DNA from: Acanthacorydalis orientalis
Taxonomy: Eukaryota; Arthropoda; Insecta; Megaloptera; Corydalidae
Length of the DNA stretch: 64,000 nt
Direction: 5' to 3'
Assembly: GCA_034766995.1 (NCBI GenBank)
Contig: CM068325.1
Coordinates: 4,041,946 to 4,105,945, forward strand
Part shown: positions 32,159 through 43,189 of the stretch, piece by piece
How positions within the stretch are numbered: the first letter of the stretch is position 1
How the letters are laid out: every line of letters starts with the position of its first letter
The notes under the pieces: model-generated
Database searches by the model: none
What the model saw: only the letters and a program-made list of their open reading frames with translations
What the model was told of the DNA's origin: nothing
Made by a program: the position numbers and the translations under genes

Positions 32159-32324
32159 GCTTGTAATTAATTTACATTATTAGAGTGGATATTTACTGAC
32201 TCTCGACGACGACTGTTTTAGAAGAGGTGGGCCGGGCGGGTGGACGACGGATACACTGGCTGCCGCTGCGACCGGTCTTCGAGATTACGATTTATGGCCC
32301 TATAGTGGGGCCAACACTCTCTCT

Positions 32325-32356
32325 TCACACATACACACACTCATTCGTACGTATAC

Positions 32357-32411
<55 letters not shown>
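32325..32411. repeat. (CA)n and (TA)n microsatellite
   Basis: A short CA run, a complex CATTCGTACG spacer and about 25 TA units. Confidence 0.9.
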
Positions 32412-32413
<2 letters not shown>

Positions 32414-32739
32414 GGGAATGTACGGACGCCCGTCTGGGAGTCGAACCGATGCCCGGATTGTTACAGAAATTATTGCGGCCGTTTTGTCAAACAAACGTGT
32501 GCGATTTGAATGAATATCCGCGTCCGGACGCGCGGTTTTCCATGCAGATCAGGACTTTACTTTTCAGACTTTACTAGATCCGACGCAAAGCTTAACAAAA
32601 GGTCTGCATGTCCAATCAAACACTCTTAGACTTTTTTCGTTCTCCATTAGATCCCATTCAACGCGACTAAGATTCGATCGGCCCTTATCGAGTATAAATC
32701 GTCTTGAGTAGATCTAAATGACTGGACCCTGGATTTACC

Positions 32740-32744
32740 ATATG

Positions 32745-32792
<48 letters not shown>
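32740..32792. repeat. (TA)n(TG)n microsatellite
   Basis: About ten TA units followed by twelve TG units. Confidence 0.9.
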
Positions 32793-32844
32793 ATATATTC
32801 TTTATGATTGCGTGTGAGTTTTGCATCGAATGCATCATACGGGG

Positions 32845-32965
32845 GATGGAGAGGCCCGTTCCGATGAGCGGGGAGACGCGCCGCGACGCGGACCATTTCC
32901 GTTCGGCGGCGCCGACCGAAAAATCCCTCCCGTCCCCAGTAAATTCGTACTTCCTTGACGGTCGC
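32845..32965. other. Short CpG-rich patch
   Basis: GGGGAGACGCGCCGCGACG and GTTCGGCGGCGCCGACCG words. Nothing is recognised. Confidence 0.45.
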
Positions 32966-33100
32966 AGAGCACGCGAACGTTTTCTTCCAATTTTTCTGGT
33001 TTAATTGAAAAAAGCGCACATATCTCATGAATTTTTCGCCGGCCGGCTCGCGAGGATTTAGTGGCATCGAACCGTGGATACACTATCATAAATAAACATT

Positions 33101-33111
33101 CATATATATAT

Positions 33112-33160
<49 letters not shown>

Positions 33161-33162
33161 AT
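33101..33162. repeat. (TA)n(TG)n microsatellite
   Basis: TA runs with one ACA interruption are followed by TG units. Confidence 0.9.
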
Positions 33163-33460
33163 AGAAACGTGGCGTTGTAACCGGAACACGAGCCGATCGT
33201 CCCGATTGTACGTTCAATAACGTGCGGATCGCAATTAGAACCGAGAGCTCGCTTGTGAACGAAAGCTCTGTCTGTCGATTTTCAAAAAAAAAAAAACTTC
33301 TAGCCATCTGTTCGAGACTGGCCGGAAAGTTTCTGGAGGGTGTGCGCGTGGCTTTTCTCTCTCTCTGTATCCCTTCCCGTCTCGCGTCTCGTGACCGGAA
33401 AAAATCTGCCCGAGACGGGAAAATCACCGACGCCCGTGCGAAAAAAAATATGTATAATTT

Positions 33461-33479
33461 ATTAATTAATTAATTAATT
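33461..33479. repeat. (TTAA)n run
   Basis: Four to five TTAA units lie immediately before satellite array I. Confidence 0.85.
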
Positions 33480-33539
33480 GGTGACGGATTCGGGGGTTCG
33501 TCAGTCGGTCGACCTTCCCGACACACAATCGCACAAATT

Positions 33540-34620
33540 GCATTCGAGTGTTCGGTCTTGCATCCGGGCCGGAATTCCGAATTCCTGTGAAACGAATTAT
33601 AAGAAATGTTTTCTTGAGATGATAACAGACCGTAAAACAGACCTGATTTCTTATAAATTAAATCGAAATTTACAGAAATGCAGCTGTGAGACAAATATCT
33701 GCGATTTAAACACTTAGAAATTTCATTGAAGATTCGGTCCTGACTCCGGGCTGGAATTATGAATTTCCTTGAAGACAGTTACGAAAAATAGTTTCTTAAA
33801 AGGATAAGGGACCGTAAAACAGACCTGATTTTTTATAAATTAAATCGAAATTGATAAAAATGCAGCTGTCAGACAAATATATGTGATTTAAACATTAAGA
33901 AATTTCATTGAAGATTCGGTCCTGACTCCGGGCTGGAATTATGGATTTCCGTGAAGACAGTTACGAAAAGTAGTTTCTTAAAAGGATAACAGACCGTAAA
34001 ACAGACCTGATTTTTTATAAATTAAATCGAAATTTACAGAAATATAGCTGTTAGACAAACACTTAAGATTTAAAAAATGAGAAATTTCATTCCTGACTCC
34101 AGGAATGTAATTCTGAATTTCCATCAAAACATTCACGGAAAATACTTTCTTAAAAGAATACCAGATTATATGAAATCCTTCATTTATTATAATTGAGCTT
34201 GAAATTTTCAGAAATCGAACTGTTAGACAAGCACATGAGATTTCAAAACGATTAAAAGTTACATTCAAAGATTCAGTTCGGATTCCGGGCCGGAATTGTT
34301 AATTACAGTGAGATCGACCGAGTCGAATATTTTTTAAAAAGGACAAATGGGCTGTGTTCAAGTCTTTTTTTCTCCAATTCGAATCGCTGTTCTCAAAAAC
34401 ACGACTGTTAGACGAACACATGTGACTTCATAGTCGAGAAGTTTCATTCACCCGTCCGTTCCGGGCTTCCTGGCCGGAATTTTAAATTTTAATTGGAACA
34501 ATCGGATAAATACGGTCCATAAAAGATAAACCACTATATTTAATAGTTTATTTTCTACAATTAGACCCAAAATTCTCGAAAGACAACAAAGATTAATAAA
34601 TAAATGTGATTTAAAAATGC
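33540..34620 (+). repeat. Satellite array I, block 1, period about 183 bp
   Basis: GATAACAGACCGTAAAACAG and variants begin near 33621, 33803, 33985, 34156, 34341 and 34525 (spacings 182, 182, 171, 185 and 184). Each unit carries TTTTATAAATTAAATCGAAA, GCTGTTAGACAAACAC, AGAAATTTCATTGAAGATTC and TCCGGGCTGGAATT. The first three copies are very alike and later ones are more diverged. Confidence 0.9.
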
Positions 34621-35195
34621 AGAACTTTTCAACAATCTCTCTGGTTCGTTATCCTGATAATATTCATCCTTCAATGTATCTAACACGTTTCTTTCAAGTC
34701 TTTAAAGTCTGTCTGACGATGACACATGTGCCGGAACACCGGTACTTGAGAAAAAAAACATGGAACGACGATCGGGACAACGGTAAAAAAACGTACCCGC
34801 GCGTCTTGTCAAAAGTCACCGTTCTTAAGAGTTAAACAGTGGAACCAACCACTGGATATAATCTTACAATTCCCTTCCACCCCTCTACACACACACACAT
34901 ACACACAAACGGGCGTCCGACCGACGTGCACATCGCCCGCCCTCGCTGCACATATATCTTACATGTTTTTCCATTCGAAAAGTTTTAATATAAAAATAAA
35001 GAAGTTTTACGCCAATACGCCGATATGGTAATACGGTTTCAGTTCCGGAGATCTGTACAGGTGGTCCGGAACTGTATGAGCAGTTTACAGGACGTCCGTA
35101 GACGGACAAGCCGGAGAGATCTTGACCTGTTTCGGTCTGTCTTCGGGTCGTCTATCTCTTTTATAATATACAAACAGATCCCTGCATCACTTGTA
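34620..35195. other. Unassigned DNA with a short CA run
   Basis: No gene is seen. A CA run lies at 34886-34908. Confidence 0.4.
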
Positions 35196-35199
35196 CAGG

Positions 35200-35250
<51 letters not shown>

Positions 35251-35273
35251 TATATAAATATATATATATATAT
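35200..35273. repeat. (TA)n/(AAAT)n microsatellite
   Basis: TA runs are broken by AAATAAATAAA. Confidence 0.9.
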
Positions 35274-35289
35274 TTCCATTTAAAAATCT

Positions 35290-35795
35290 AGAATATAGGG
35301 GATGATCTATCGAGCGAATCTTTTTCAAATCTCTTGGATTTGTTTTTTGGAAATTCTGATCAGAGTTATGAAAAATAAATGCTTACACACAGTCTATTTA
35401 TCATTTAAAATTGTATTCAATGGATTTGTTCTTATAACAATTTGGAAAACTGTCAGACAAGCACACGAGACAACAGAGTATGGAGGAATTTTGAGGAAGT
35501 TTGTTTAAAAGAAGTATTTTTGAAAGCACTGATTCGAATTATAACAAAATAAACGCCTAAATACAGTCTGCTATCACTTTTAGTACCCACTCGATTGGAT
35601 TTTTCCAGTTATAATTTAGAATTTTAGCCCGGAATCCCGGACTGAACCGTTGAATGAAATTCCTTATGTTTTAAATCTCTTGTGTTTGTTTAAAAATAAT
35701 ATTGTTGAAAACAGTGATTCAAATTATGAAAAATATGGCCTTAATACTGTCTGCTATCATTTTTAAACCCATCATGTCCTGTGTTCGAATCGCTC
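35290..35795 (-). repeat. Satellite array I, block 2, inverted
   Basis: CTGCTATCAnTTTTA occurs at 35568 and 35751 (spacing 183), with an earlier diverged copy about 174 bp before. CGGAATCCCGGACTGAACC and ATGAAATTCCTTATGTTTTA are the reverse complement of words in block 3 to the right. The block therefore lies in the opposite orientation to blocks 1 and 3. Confidence 0.85.
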
Positions 35796-36365
35796 TCATC
35801 GCCGACAATGTATCTGGATTCGATAAACACGGATCGTGCCTCGCGACATTCGTTCAAAAAAAAAACAACATCCGTTTCGTACCCGTGAACGATTCCCATA
35901 CACACACACACATGGAGCGGCGCGGTTACAGTTTTCCACCACGTTTGGTCAAATTCCATAACGTAAGAGTTGAAATTGACAAAGTAAAACTCGGAACGTA
36001 CGACGGTAAGGCGCACGTGTGTGTGTGTGTGTGTTTTTAACTTAAAAAGTTTTTTTTTTAAATAAAACTTGATGCTTTGTTTTAAAGCAAAACTTGTCGA
36101 ACTGTGTGGATATAAGACAACAAACTATAAGATTTCTACTTGTACGTATTGTGTGTGTGTGTGTGTGTGCATACACACGAGACTCAGTTTCGAAGATTGT
36201 TTACAGTCCGGTCTGAAAGTGCTTCACGCTAATCGATTCGAAACGAACGGACAGAGATCTCCACTGCGACGAATTTGTGAAATCTTAGTACGGTTTTTCG
36301 GTACATAAAGACTTACTGACTGTTTTCAGAGGAAGACACTTCAAGTATCTAGCTTCGAATCCGTA
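35795..36365. other. Spacer with CA/GT runs between inverted satellite blocks
   Basis: A CA run (about 35899-35912), GT runs (36018-36034 and 36151-36170) and poly(A/T) tracts are present. No gene is recognised. Confidence 0.45.
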
Positions 36366-36379
36366 ATAAAAGCACAAGA

Positions 36380-37110
36380 AAATATGAATATGGATCTGAG
36401 GAATTCTGCATTTGTATGGAAAAAAATCGACGAGACGGGGTTCAAAAACCGTAATAGACTGTGTTTAAATCCAGACTGTATTTTTAGAAACACTATTTTG
36501 AAAAATACTAAATACTATAAACAAACACATGAGATTTTAAGCAGAAGGGATTTCATTCAGCGGTTAAGTCCGGGTTTCCAGACCGGAATTCTAAATTATT
36601 ACTGGAAAAATTCAATCAAGTGGGTACTAAAAATGATAGCAGACTGTACTAGGGCCTTAATTTTTATAATTTGAATCAGTTTTTTCAAAAATACTGCTTT
36701 TAAATAAACACATGAAATTTTAAACAGAGAGAATTTCATTCAGTGCCTCAGTCCGGGATTCCAGACCGGAATTCTGAATTATTACTGAAAAAATTCAATC
36801 GAGTGGGTACTAAAAGTGATAGCAGACTGTATTAAGGCCTTATTTTTTATAATTTGAACCAATATTTTCAAAAATACCCCCTTAAACAAACACATGAGAT
36901 TTCAAACAGAATGAATTTTGTTCAATGCCTCAGTCCGGGTTTCCAGACTGGAATTCTAAATTATAACTAAAACAAATCGATCGAATAGGTTTCCGAAAGA
37001 TAGCTGATTGTATTTAGGCCTTCACTTTTTTATAATTCGAATCAATATTTTCAAAAATACTACTCTCAAACAAACAAATCATGAATATGAATCTAAAGAT
37101 GTCTTTCTGA
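36380..37110 (+). repeat. Satellite array I, block 3, period 181-183 bp
   Basis: GATAGCAGACTGTA-type words begin at 36635, 36818 and 36999 (spacings 183 and 181), with an earlier diverged copy near 36452. Units contain CAGTCCGGGTTTCCAGACCG, GAATTCTAAATTATTACTG and AAACACATGAGATTTTAA. The orientation matches block 1. Confidence 0.9.
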
Positions 37111-37840
37111 CTAGATTCAGAGAGAAAAGAATCGGAAAGTACAGCTCGAGATATCGAAATCGAGTCATTGTGAATCGAGATAAGTCAGGGAGTGCATGGA
37201 AGGATCGTCCGGTCGTCTCTCTCTTTGTATTAAATCGTCGACCGCACTTCCCTGTTTCCCAACAGAAGAGAGCAACGTTTTCTATCCGAACGACGGTGAT
37301 GAAATATTCACGGCGGTAACACTTAACAGGATGTTTCGAATGAGGTTCGTTTATTTTTAGAAAGTGTATCGAAAGCTCGACATGTGTTCATATACACATT
37401 TTTATTTAAAAAAAATGTATATATGTTTAAGCATTCTCATTGAAATGTATAATATATTTTTTTAAAATAGAGAGAGCGCTTTAATGAAAGCGCGCGGATG
37501 TACGGAAAAAAAAGACACGCGTTAATTATTAATCGGTGTGCTTTTTTTCCCACCTCTACGTCGCGAACGTTTTAATTTATTCCGTTTACACGTCGCGGGA
37601 ATTAACGATCGAAGACAGAAAAATGTACGTGCATGTGACCGTGCCTGATGGAATATTTAACGCCGTATCAAAAATTTATCCGGAATTTGAATATCAAACG
37701 GCACAAACATGTGTGAGTGTGTGCGCCGCTGAACAGTTTGATCCGTCGTGAGGGATGTCGATTGTACGGCCGGAGGATCGAACGAGGGTCGCTTGTACTC
37801 ACTGCATGTCTTTTTTTCTGAATTTCGGAACGAGTCCTCG
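37110..37840. other. Unassigned DNA
   Basis: No array is seen. GCGTTAATTATTAATCGGTG near 37519 is an AT-rich word with TAAT/ATTA motifs. No gene is recognised. Confidence 0.4.
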
Positions 37841-37849
37841 ACTCAGACA

Positions 37850-38790
37850 TCTATTTAGAGAAATCCAGTCGAGTTTTAGAAGAAAGAAATTGGAACGTCG
37901 GAGCGGGGAAATTGCAAAAATCCGTTCGGCGCAGACACGTTGCAGTCCCCTGGGCCGAAATCTCGGCCTCCCCTGAAATGTATTTATCGATTTTTCGATA
38001 GAAATAGGACTGAAATCCGATTGAAAATCGATAAATGTGTTGATAACAGACCGTATTTGATATAAATCCAGTTATTGAAAATATCTTTATAAGGCAAGAA
38101 ATTGAAACGTCGGAGCGGGGAAATTGCAAAATACCGTTCGACGCAGACTCGTTGCAGTCCCCTGGGCCGAAATCTCGGCCTCCCCTGAAATGTATTTATC
38201 GATTTTTTGATTGAAACAGAACTCTGTTTCGATTGAAAATAGATTAGTGGATCTACAACAACCTCTATTTTAGATAAATCGTTTTGATAGCAAGAAATCG
38301 AAACGACAGAGCATGAAAATTGTAAAAAATGATTCGATTTAAATCGTTCAAGTCTTCTGGACCTTTTTATCGATTTTTTGTCGAAAATAGTATTGTAATT
38401 CGATTCGAAATGGGTGAATGGATTGATAACAGTGTTTGACATAAATCGAGTCTAATTATGAAAAAAATCAGTTTGTTAGACAAGAAACTGCAACGTCAGA
38501 GCTGTGAAATTGGAAGGAAAAAAACCGTTCAAGTTCGCCGCCTTTAAATCTCAGTCTCTTCTGTATTCATCGAATTTTTAATGGAAACATGATTGTAATT
38601 CGATTGAAAATCGATAAATCGGTCGATATCAGACTGTATTTAACATAAATCTAGTCGAAATCGACAGAAATAAATCCGTCAGGTGAAAAAATTGAACACC
38701 GGTGTAGGGAAATTGTAAGAAACGATTCGACGCAGAGGCGTTGATGTGTCCTGGACAGAAATCTCAATCTCCCCTGATCGGTTCTCTCAA
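37850..38790 (+). repeat. Satellite array J, period about 190-212 bp
   Basis: GTTGCAGTCCCCTGGGCCGA appears at about 37940 and 38152 (spacing 212). Diverged equivalents (TCAAGTCTTCTGGACC, TCAAGTTCGCCGCC, TGTGTCCTGGACAG) lie near 38348, 38530 and 38740. Units share TCCCCTGAAATGTATTTATC, GATTGAAAATCGATAAAT, AACAGACCGTATTTGATATA and GAAACGTCGGAGCGGGGAAA. The first two copies are nearly identical. Confidence 0.9.
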
Positions 38791-39378
38791 GTTTTCAATA
38801 GAAATAAACTGTTCATTCGATTGAACATCGAGAAACATTCTGACAAACGATTTTATTTAACATACGAACGGTTGAGTGCAGACTCGGTACACTCGTTCGA
38901 CCCAAAACATGCCCGACCTCCTCCACAACACATCTTCCGATTCTTCATCGAGGAATCCGTTTCGAACGAAACGGGCGATCTGATAACAGAACGAACGAGT
39001 CCCTGTATCAAGCGGAGACGTCGTGTAAGCTCCGAACCGACGACTACTGGATCACAAGGACACAACAATCGATTCTCTGCCAGGACCTGCGACTGTGGAC
39101 GCGCGTCCGGTTAATTGACCAAGAGATCGAATCAAATAAAAGATTTCGAGCGACGTGCGGGGCGAGGGAGGGGAAAAAACGCCGACGTGTTTTTCACTCA
39201 TAAACGTGTGTACGTATGTGTGTGTGTGTGTATGTGACAGCGTGGCGAGCGCTCGACGCCCGACACGGGACCTCCAATAAAGTCTGAACATGTGTTACAA
39301 AGTTAAAAAAGAACTTATGGAATCATCTGCCTTTTGTTACAGTGAAACTTTCGAGCTTTAACACTTTTCTCTTTTCAT
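38790..39378. other. Unassigned DNA with moderate CpG
   Basis: A 122-codon plus-strand frame (38746-39114) begins in the satellite and has no domain. A short GT run lies near 39218-39232. Confidence 0.4.
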
Positions 39379-39454
<76 letters not shown>

Positions 39455-39460
39455 GTGTAC
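39379..39460. repeat. (CA)n(TA)n(TG)n palindromic microsatellite
   Basis: Nine CA units, about 20 TA units and nine TG units. The run is nearly a perfect inverted repeat over about 80 bp. Confidence 0.9.
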
Positions 39461-40380
39461 ATCTGTGTACGTCTGCGAACGAAACCAAACAAAATACGAG
39501 AACGGCACGAAGAGCAGCTCAACGCACGACCGCAAATACTTATTCTGACGGACAAAGTTCGACTCTGACGCTGTTAATTACTAACAATGTTTCTCTCATC
39601 CCTCTCGCACACACTCTCTCTCGAACGACACTGAAACCATCGACTGACTGAGAAACGTTTCAAAAATATTATCGTTACAAATTAATCCGGTGCGTTTTCT
39701 TGCCTCTCTCCATGCACAGAAAATCAATCTTTATTTAACACATTTGTGTCCTAAGACTGCACCCCATTCGTTTCGTACGACTGTATTTGTTCTGTCGAGT
39801 CGTTCGTCGAGTAAAATATGACAGGTATGGATCGATGGCGATCTCGATGGATCTTCGGATCTATTTCAACAGTTTTCTGCGTCGAAACGCCTTCCACAAA
39901 TCATTCATACTGTTTCGGAAGTGGAAGAATCTGCTAGTTTTTTGAAAAACCTGCTTTTCAAGAAATCTGATTGTGAAAATCTGAAGAATAGGGTTGATTT
40001 TTACACCAAATTTTCAAATATGGAATCTAGTACTAATCGTCCGTTCTAATAAAGGACAAACCAGTGAATCAGTAGAGTTTCAATTGAAGAGAAAAACAGT
40101 TAAATGTTTGATCGAAGCTCAATCACATCCAGTCTCAAATAATTCACCAAAATGTATGCCTGATGGCTGGCAATCTCTTAGGAAATGTGACACGGAAAGT
40201 CGACAAGTGATCAGTGTGTATGTGTTCCGTTCGACAGACGACGATCGAACTCGATACCGTCCGCACAGGAGACTGTCCGGCATGATCGTGCGAGGGAACG
40301 AGACGGGACACGAACAGTGTGTGTGCGGAAAAAAATCCGTATGCGACATTCAGAACGAACGCCAACTAAAATCACCATTA
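39461..40380. other. Unassigned DNA
   Basis: About 900 bp show no array. A 130-codon plus-strand frame at 39994-40386 is not low-complexity but matches no family I recognise; two minus-strand frames overlap its right half. Confidence 0.4.
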
Positions 40381-40500
40381 AATTAAACGTTAATCGTATT
40401 TAATAACGGCCGTTATACGAAAAGCTCACCGTTAAACGACAAAACGCGAGTGAATGTTCGTTTAACACCAGTTGTTGACGCGAATGTGTTTTGTTTCGCA
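40381..40500. promoter_or_regulatory. Possible regulatory element with 14-bp palindrome
   Basis: AAATTAAACGTTAATCG is followed by the perfect palindrome ATAACGGCCGTTAT at 40403-40416, then CACCGTTAAACG. Repeated CGTTAA/TTAACG words suggest clustered binding sites. The role is inferred. Confidence 0.25.
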
Positions 40501-40535
40501 GGAAACGGAACTGGCAAACGCACACACAGTCATAG

Positions 40536-40577
<42 letters not shown>

Positions 40578-40591
40578 GTGTGTGTGTGTGT
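40536..40591. repeat. (CA)n(TA)n(TG)n palindromic microsatellite
   Basis: About 13 CA units, seven TA units and seven TG units. Confidence 0.9.
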
Positions 40592-40848
40592 AATTCCGTG
40601 TGCATGTGTAGGAGAGGAGAACAGTAGACAGATAATTATGTATCACAATACAACGAGGGGTGGTCCGGCGTCGGCGGGTGTGGGGGTCGTCGGTGGTTCG
40701 TTCGTGAACGGCGCGCGACGCCGGAGCACAAAAGCTGCGTGTTTAGTTCGTTTAGCGGCGTTTGTGAACTTAAAAAGCGATCCGTCGAGCACGGTTACGA
40801 AATAATAGTTCTGTTCTTTCGCACTACACGATTTTTTCATAACCAGAA

Positions 40849-40880
40849 AAACACACACACACACACAGAGACAGAGAGAG
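40849..40880. repeat. (CA)n(GA)n run
   Basis: CA units pass into GAGACAGAGAGAG. Confidence 0.8.
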
Positions 40881-40997
40881 CGAACGAACGGGGGACGGAG
40901 TGTCGACGCGTTCGCAGAGTTTTGTGTCGTCGGCGTTGAGCTTTTCGCCGGCGTCACTCCGGATTCTTTCAGTTTCGAATGTGTGTGTCAAATGTAA

Positions 40998-41007
40998 GCA
41001 CCTGGAG

Positions 41008-41077
<70 letters not shown>

Positions 41078-41120
41078 GTATGTATGAGAGTATGGTCCGA
41101 AAGTTTCCAGTCTGATTGAA
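40998..41120 (+). repeat. Duplicated microsatellite unit, copy 1
   Basis: ACCTGGAGTCATATA leads a TA run of about 34 units (41010-41079). It is followed by TATGTATGTATGAGAGTATG and GTCCGAAAGTTTCCAG. Both flanks recur around the TA run about 397-400 bp downstream. Confidence 0.8.
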
Positions 41121-41397
41121 ATAAAAACACAGTCTATATTTAAATGAAAATTTCAATAAATCATAAATTAATTTCAGGTCAATCTGCTTCAATACTTGCT
41201 TCAAATTAAATACAAGACATGCTGAGACTTGTTGGTTTTCTCAAAGGATCATCAGCTGATCTTTTGATCGTTCTGGAGGTCTTCTCGCACTCTATATTCA
41301 AATCATGGTCTGGTCTTGTTCTCAATTCGTGCAATAAAAGTAAACAAATTCGAATTTTCAGCCCATTAGAGTACCAGGAATGAACACTAATAAAAAA
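41120..41397. other. Spacer of the ~400 bp duplication
   Basis: AT-rich DNA between the two duplicated microsatellite units. TGATTGAAATAAAAACACAG near 41115 and the terminal-looking GTGTGGCTCAAAAGTT of copy 2 raise the possibility of a transposon end. I cannot name the family. Confidence 0.35.
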
Positions 41398-41406
41398 CCT
41401 GGAGTT

Positions 41407-41476
<70 letters not shown>

Positions 41477-41515
41477 TGTATGTATAAGAGTGTGGCTCAA
41501 AAGTTGGGATAAAAA
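41397..41515 (+). repeat. Duplicated microsatellite unit, copy 2
   Basis: ACCTGGAGTTATATA, a TA run (41405-41479), TATGTATGTATAAGAGTGTG and GCTCAAAAGTT match copy 1 on both sides of the TA tract. Confidence 0.8.
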
Positions 41516-41519
41516 CAAT

Positions 41520-42060
41520 GTCTCTCTTTACATGTCAGGACTGGAAGAGTTTATCAAGTCGTTAGATTGAATAAGTTTGGTTAGGGTAGACAGACGTGTC
41601 TGTTTTGGACGTTTTTTCAGATATATTAGAACTGGAAAGATTTATCAAGGTGTAAGATCGAATAGGTCTGAGCAGAATTGACAGAACAATCCGATTTGGT
41701 CAATTTTATGAAATCTACTAGAACTAAAACGATTTGTTAAGTTGTTAGAACGTAAAAGTCTGGTTAGGGTAGATAGACTTTTCTGTTTTGGACATTTTTT
41801 CAGATATATTAGAACTTGGAAACGTTTATTAAGTCATTAGACCGAAAAGGTCTCAATAAAGTCGTTAAATCTGACAGAGTTTGATCAAATTTATCAGATC
41901 TGATAGTTCTGGCAAGTGTCTGCAAGTCCATCGGTTCTTTAACGCCCTCACAAGTTTGATAATTATGTCAGGTTTGATTAAACATGTCTGATACATTGAC
42001 TTGGCTCGACTGTGTCAGTTTTTGTTAATTTTTCATAATTTTAAATGATCATACGATCGA
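41520..42060 (+). repeat. Satellite array K, ~91-bp monomer, 183-bp dimer
   Basis: GGTTAGGGTAGA occurs at 41579 and 41762, exactly 183 bp apart. A diverged unit of the same form (TCTGAGCAGAATTGACAG) lies midway. Units share TTTTTTCAGATATATTAGAACTgg-type text, TTTATCAAG and GTTAGA. This is a dimeric higher-order repeat that decays after about 41900. Confidence 0.8.
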
Positions 42061-42470
42061 ATCAGTCCGAGAAACAATTTTCATGCAGCTACACTTTCAG
42101 ATAATCCACTTGGACTGAAATCGAACTCTGTTTTTTTTAAAAAAAAGGCCGTAGAGGAGCGCCAGTCCATTCACGAGCGGTCCATCGACGCGGCGTGGAA
42201 CTTTTCGACCGCATTTATAAATATAAATATGCACACACACACACGCGCGCGCTCATATCGTAACGGGGGCGGGTGTGGATTCGAGTGTACACTCGCATCT
42301 GTACCCACTGAATAGAATTCAATAGAAAAGGGATAAATTACATTTCCATGTATTAGTGATGCTGCGTTTACAGATGCGGTTTATTTTATTCCGTTTTATT
42401 TATTTCGCCGTGTGTAACAGAACGTCGCCGCGCCGTTTAACGAGGAGCTTTGTGCGCGCGTGTTACCTAA
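42060..42470. other. Unassigned DNA with CpG patch and CA/CG run
   Basis: A CpG patch lies at 42160-42200, and a CA run passing into CGCGCGCG at 42231-42251. An AT-rich core follows, and ACCTAAACTTTGACATTTTA lies near 42465. Confidence 0.4.
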
Positions 42471-43185
42471 ACTTTGACATTTTATTATATGAATTTTTAT
42501 ATGAAATATGAGATATTGTGTAATTTTTTTTCATACGTCGTCTGTGCATGCGTGCGGTGTGTGTTTTTCTTCTTGTTGTTTTTTTTTTCGTTTCGTTCCG
42601 TTCTTTCTTTCACTTCCTCGTCGCGTCGTCGTCGATGTATCGTTTTTTATGCGATAACGCGATACGGAATATTCGAACGTTCGTGTGTGCATTCAGAGAG
42701 AGATGAGAGAGAGTCAGTTGGGATTTTTTTTCAAACGGAAAAGTCTGATTCATTCAGCTAGGAATTAGAACCATTCAAACGGTCCAAATTTCAATCAGCT
42801 TACACCGACACTAAATTAAAAAATTGACGATTTTTTTCCAATCAACCCTTTAAGGATTCTATGAATTCACCTCGATTCGAAAACCATCCCCGACCTGAAC
42901 TAGTTAAAACAGAGTTTTTCACACATCTCTGACACAATTCGACCTACGATTTGACAGTGCGGTACACAGACATGCCACTGAAGACTTCTACCACGTGCTA
43001 TACACTTTAATTGAGTGGTATAATTCTCGAGAGAATCGATAAAATCGAAACGAGACCGAAACACACTGACCTTGAAATGTAGATCGTTCCTCGAAGTCGA
43101 ACCTCGCGCCTGGAACAAAAAAGACACACGGTTGGAGTCGATTCGTTCTTAGAAATTCGTGAAATTAAAAATAACATCCTGACAT
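42470..43185. other. Unassigned DNA with poly(T)
   Basis: A pyrimidine-rich patch at 42565-42640 is followed by mixed DNA. No recognised gene is present. Confidence 0.4.
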
Positions 43186-43189
43186 ATTT

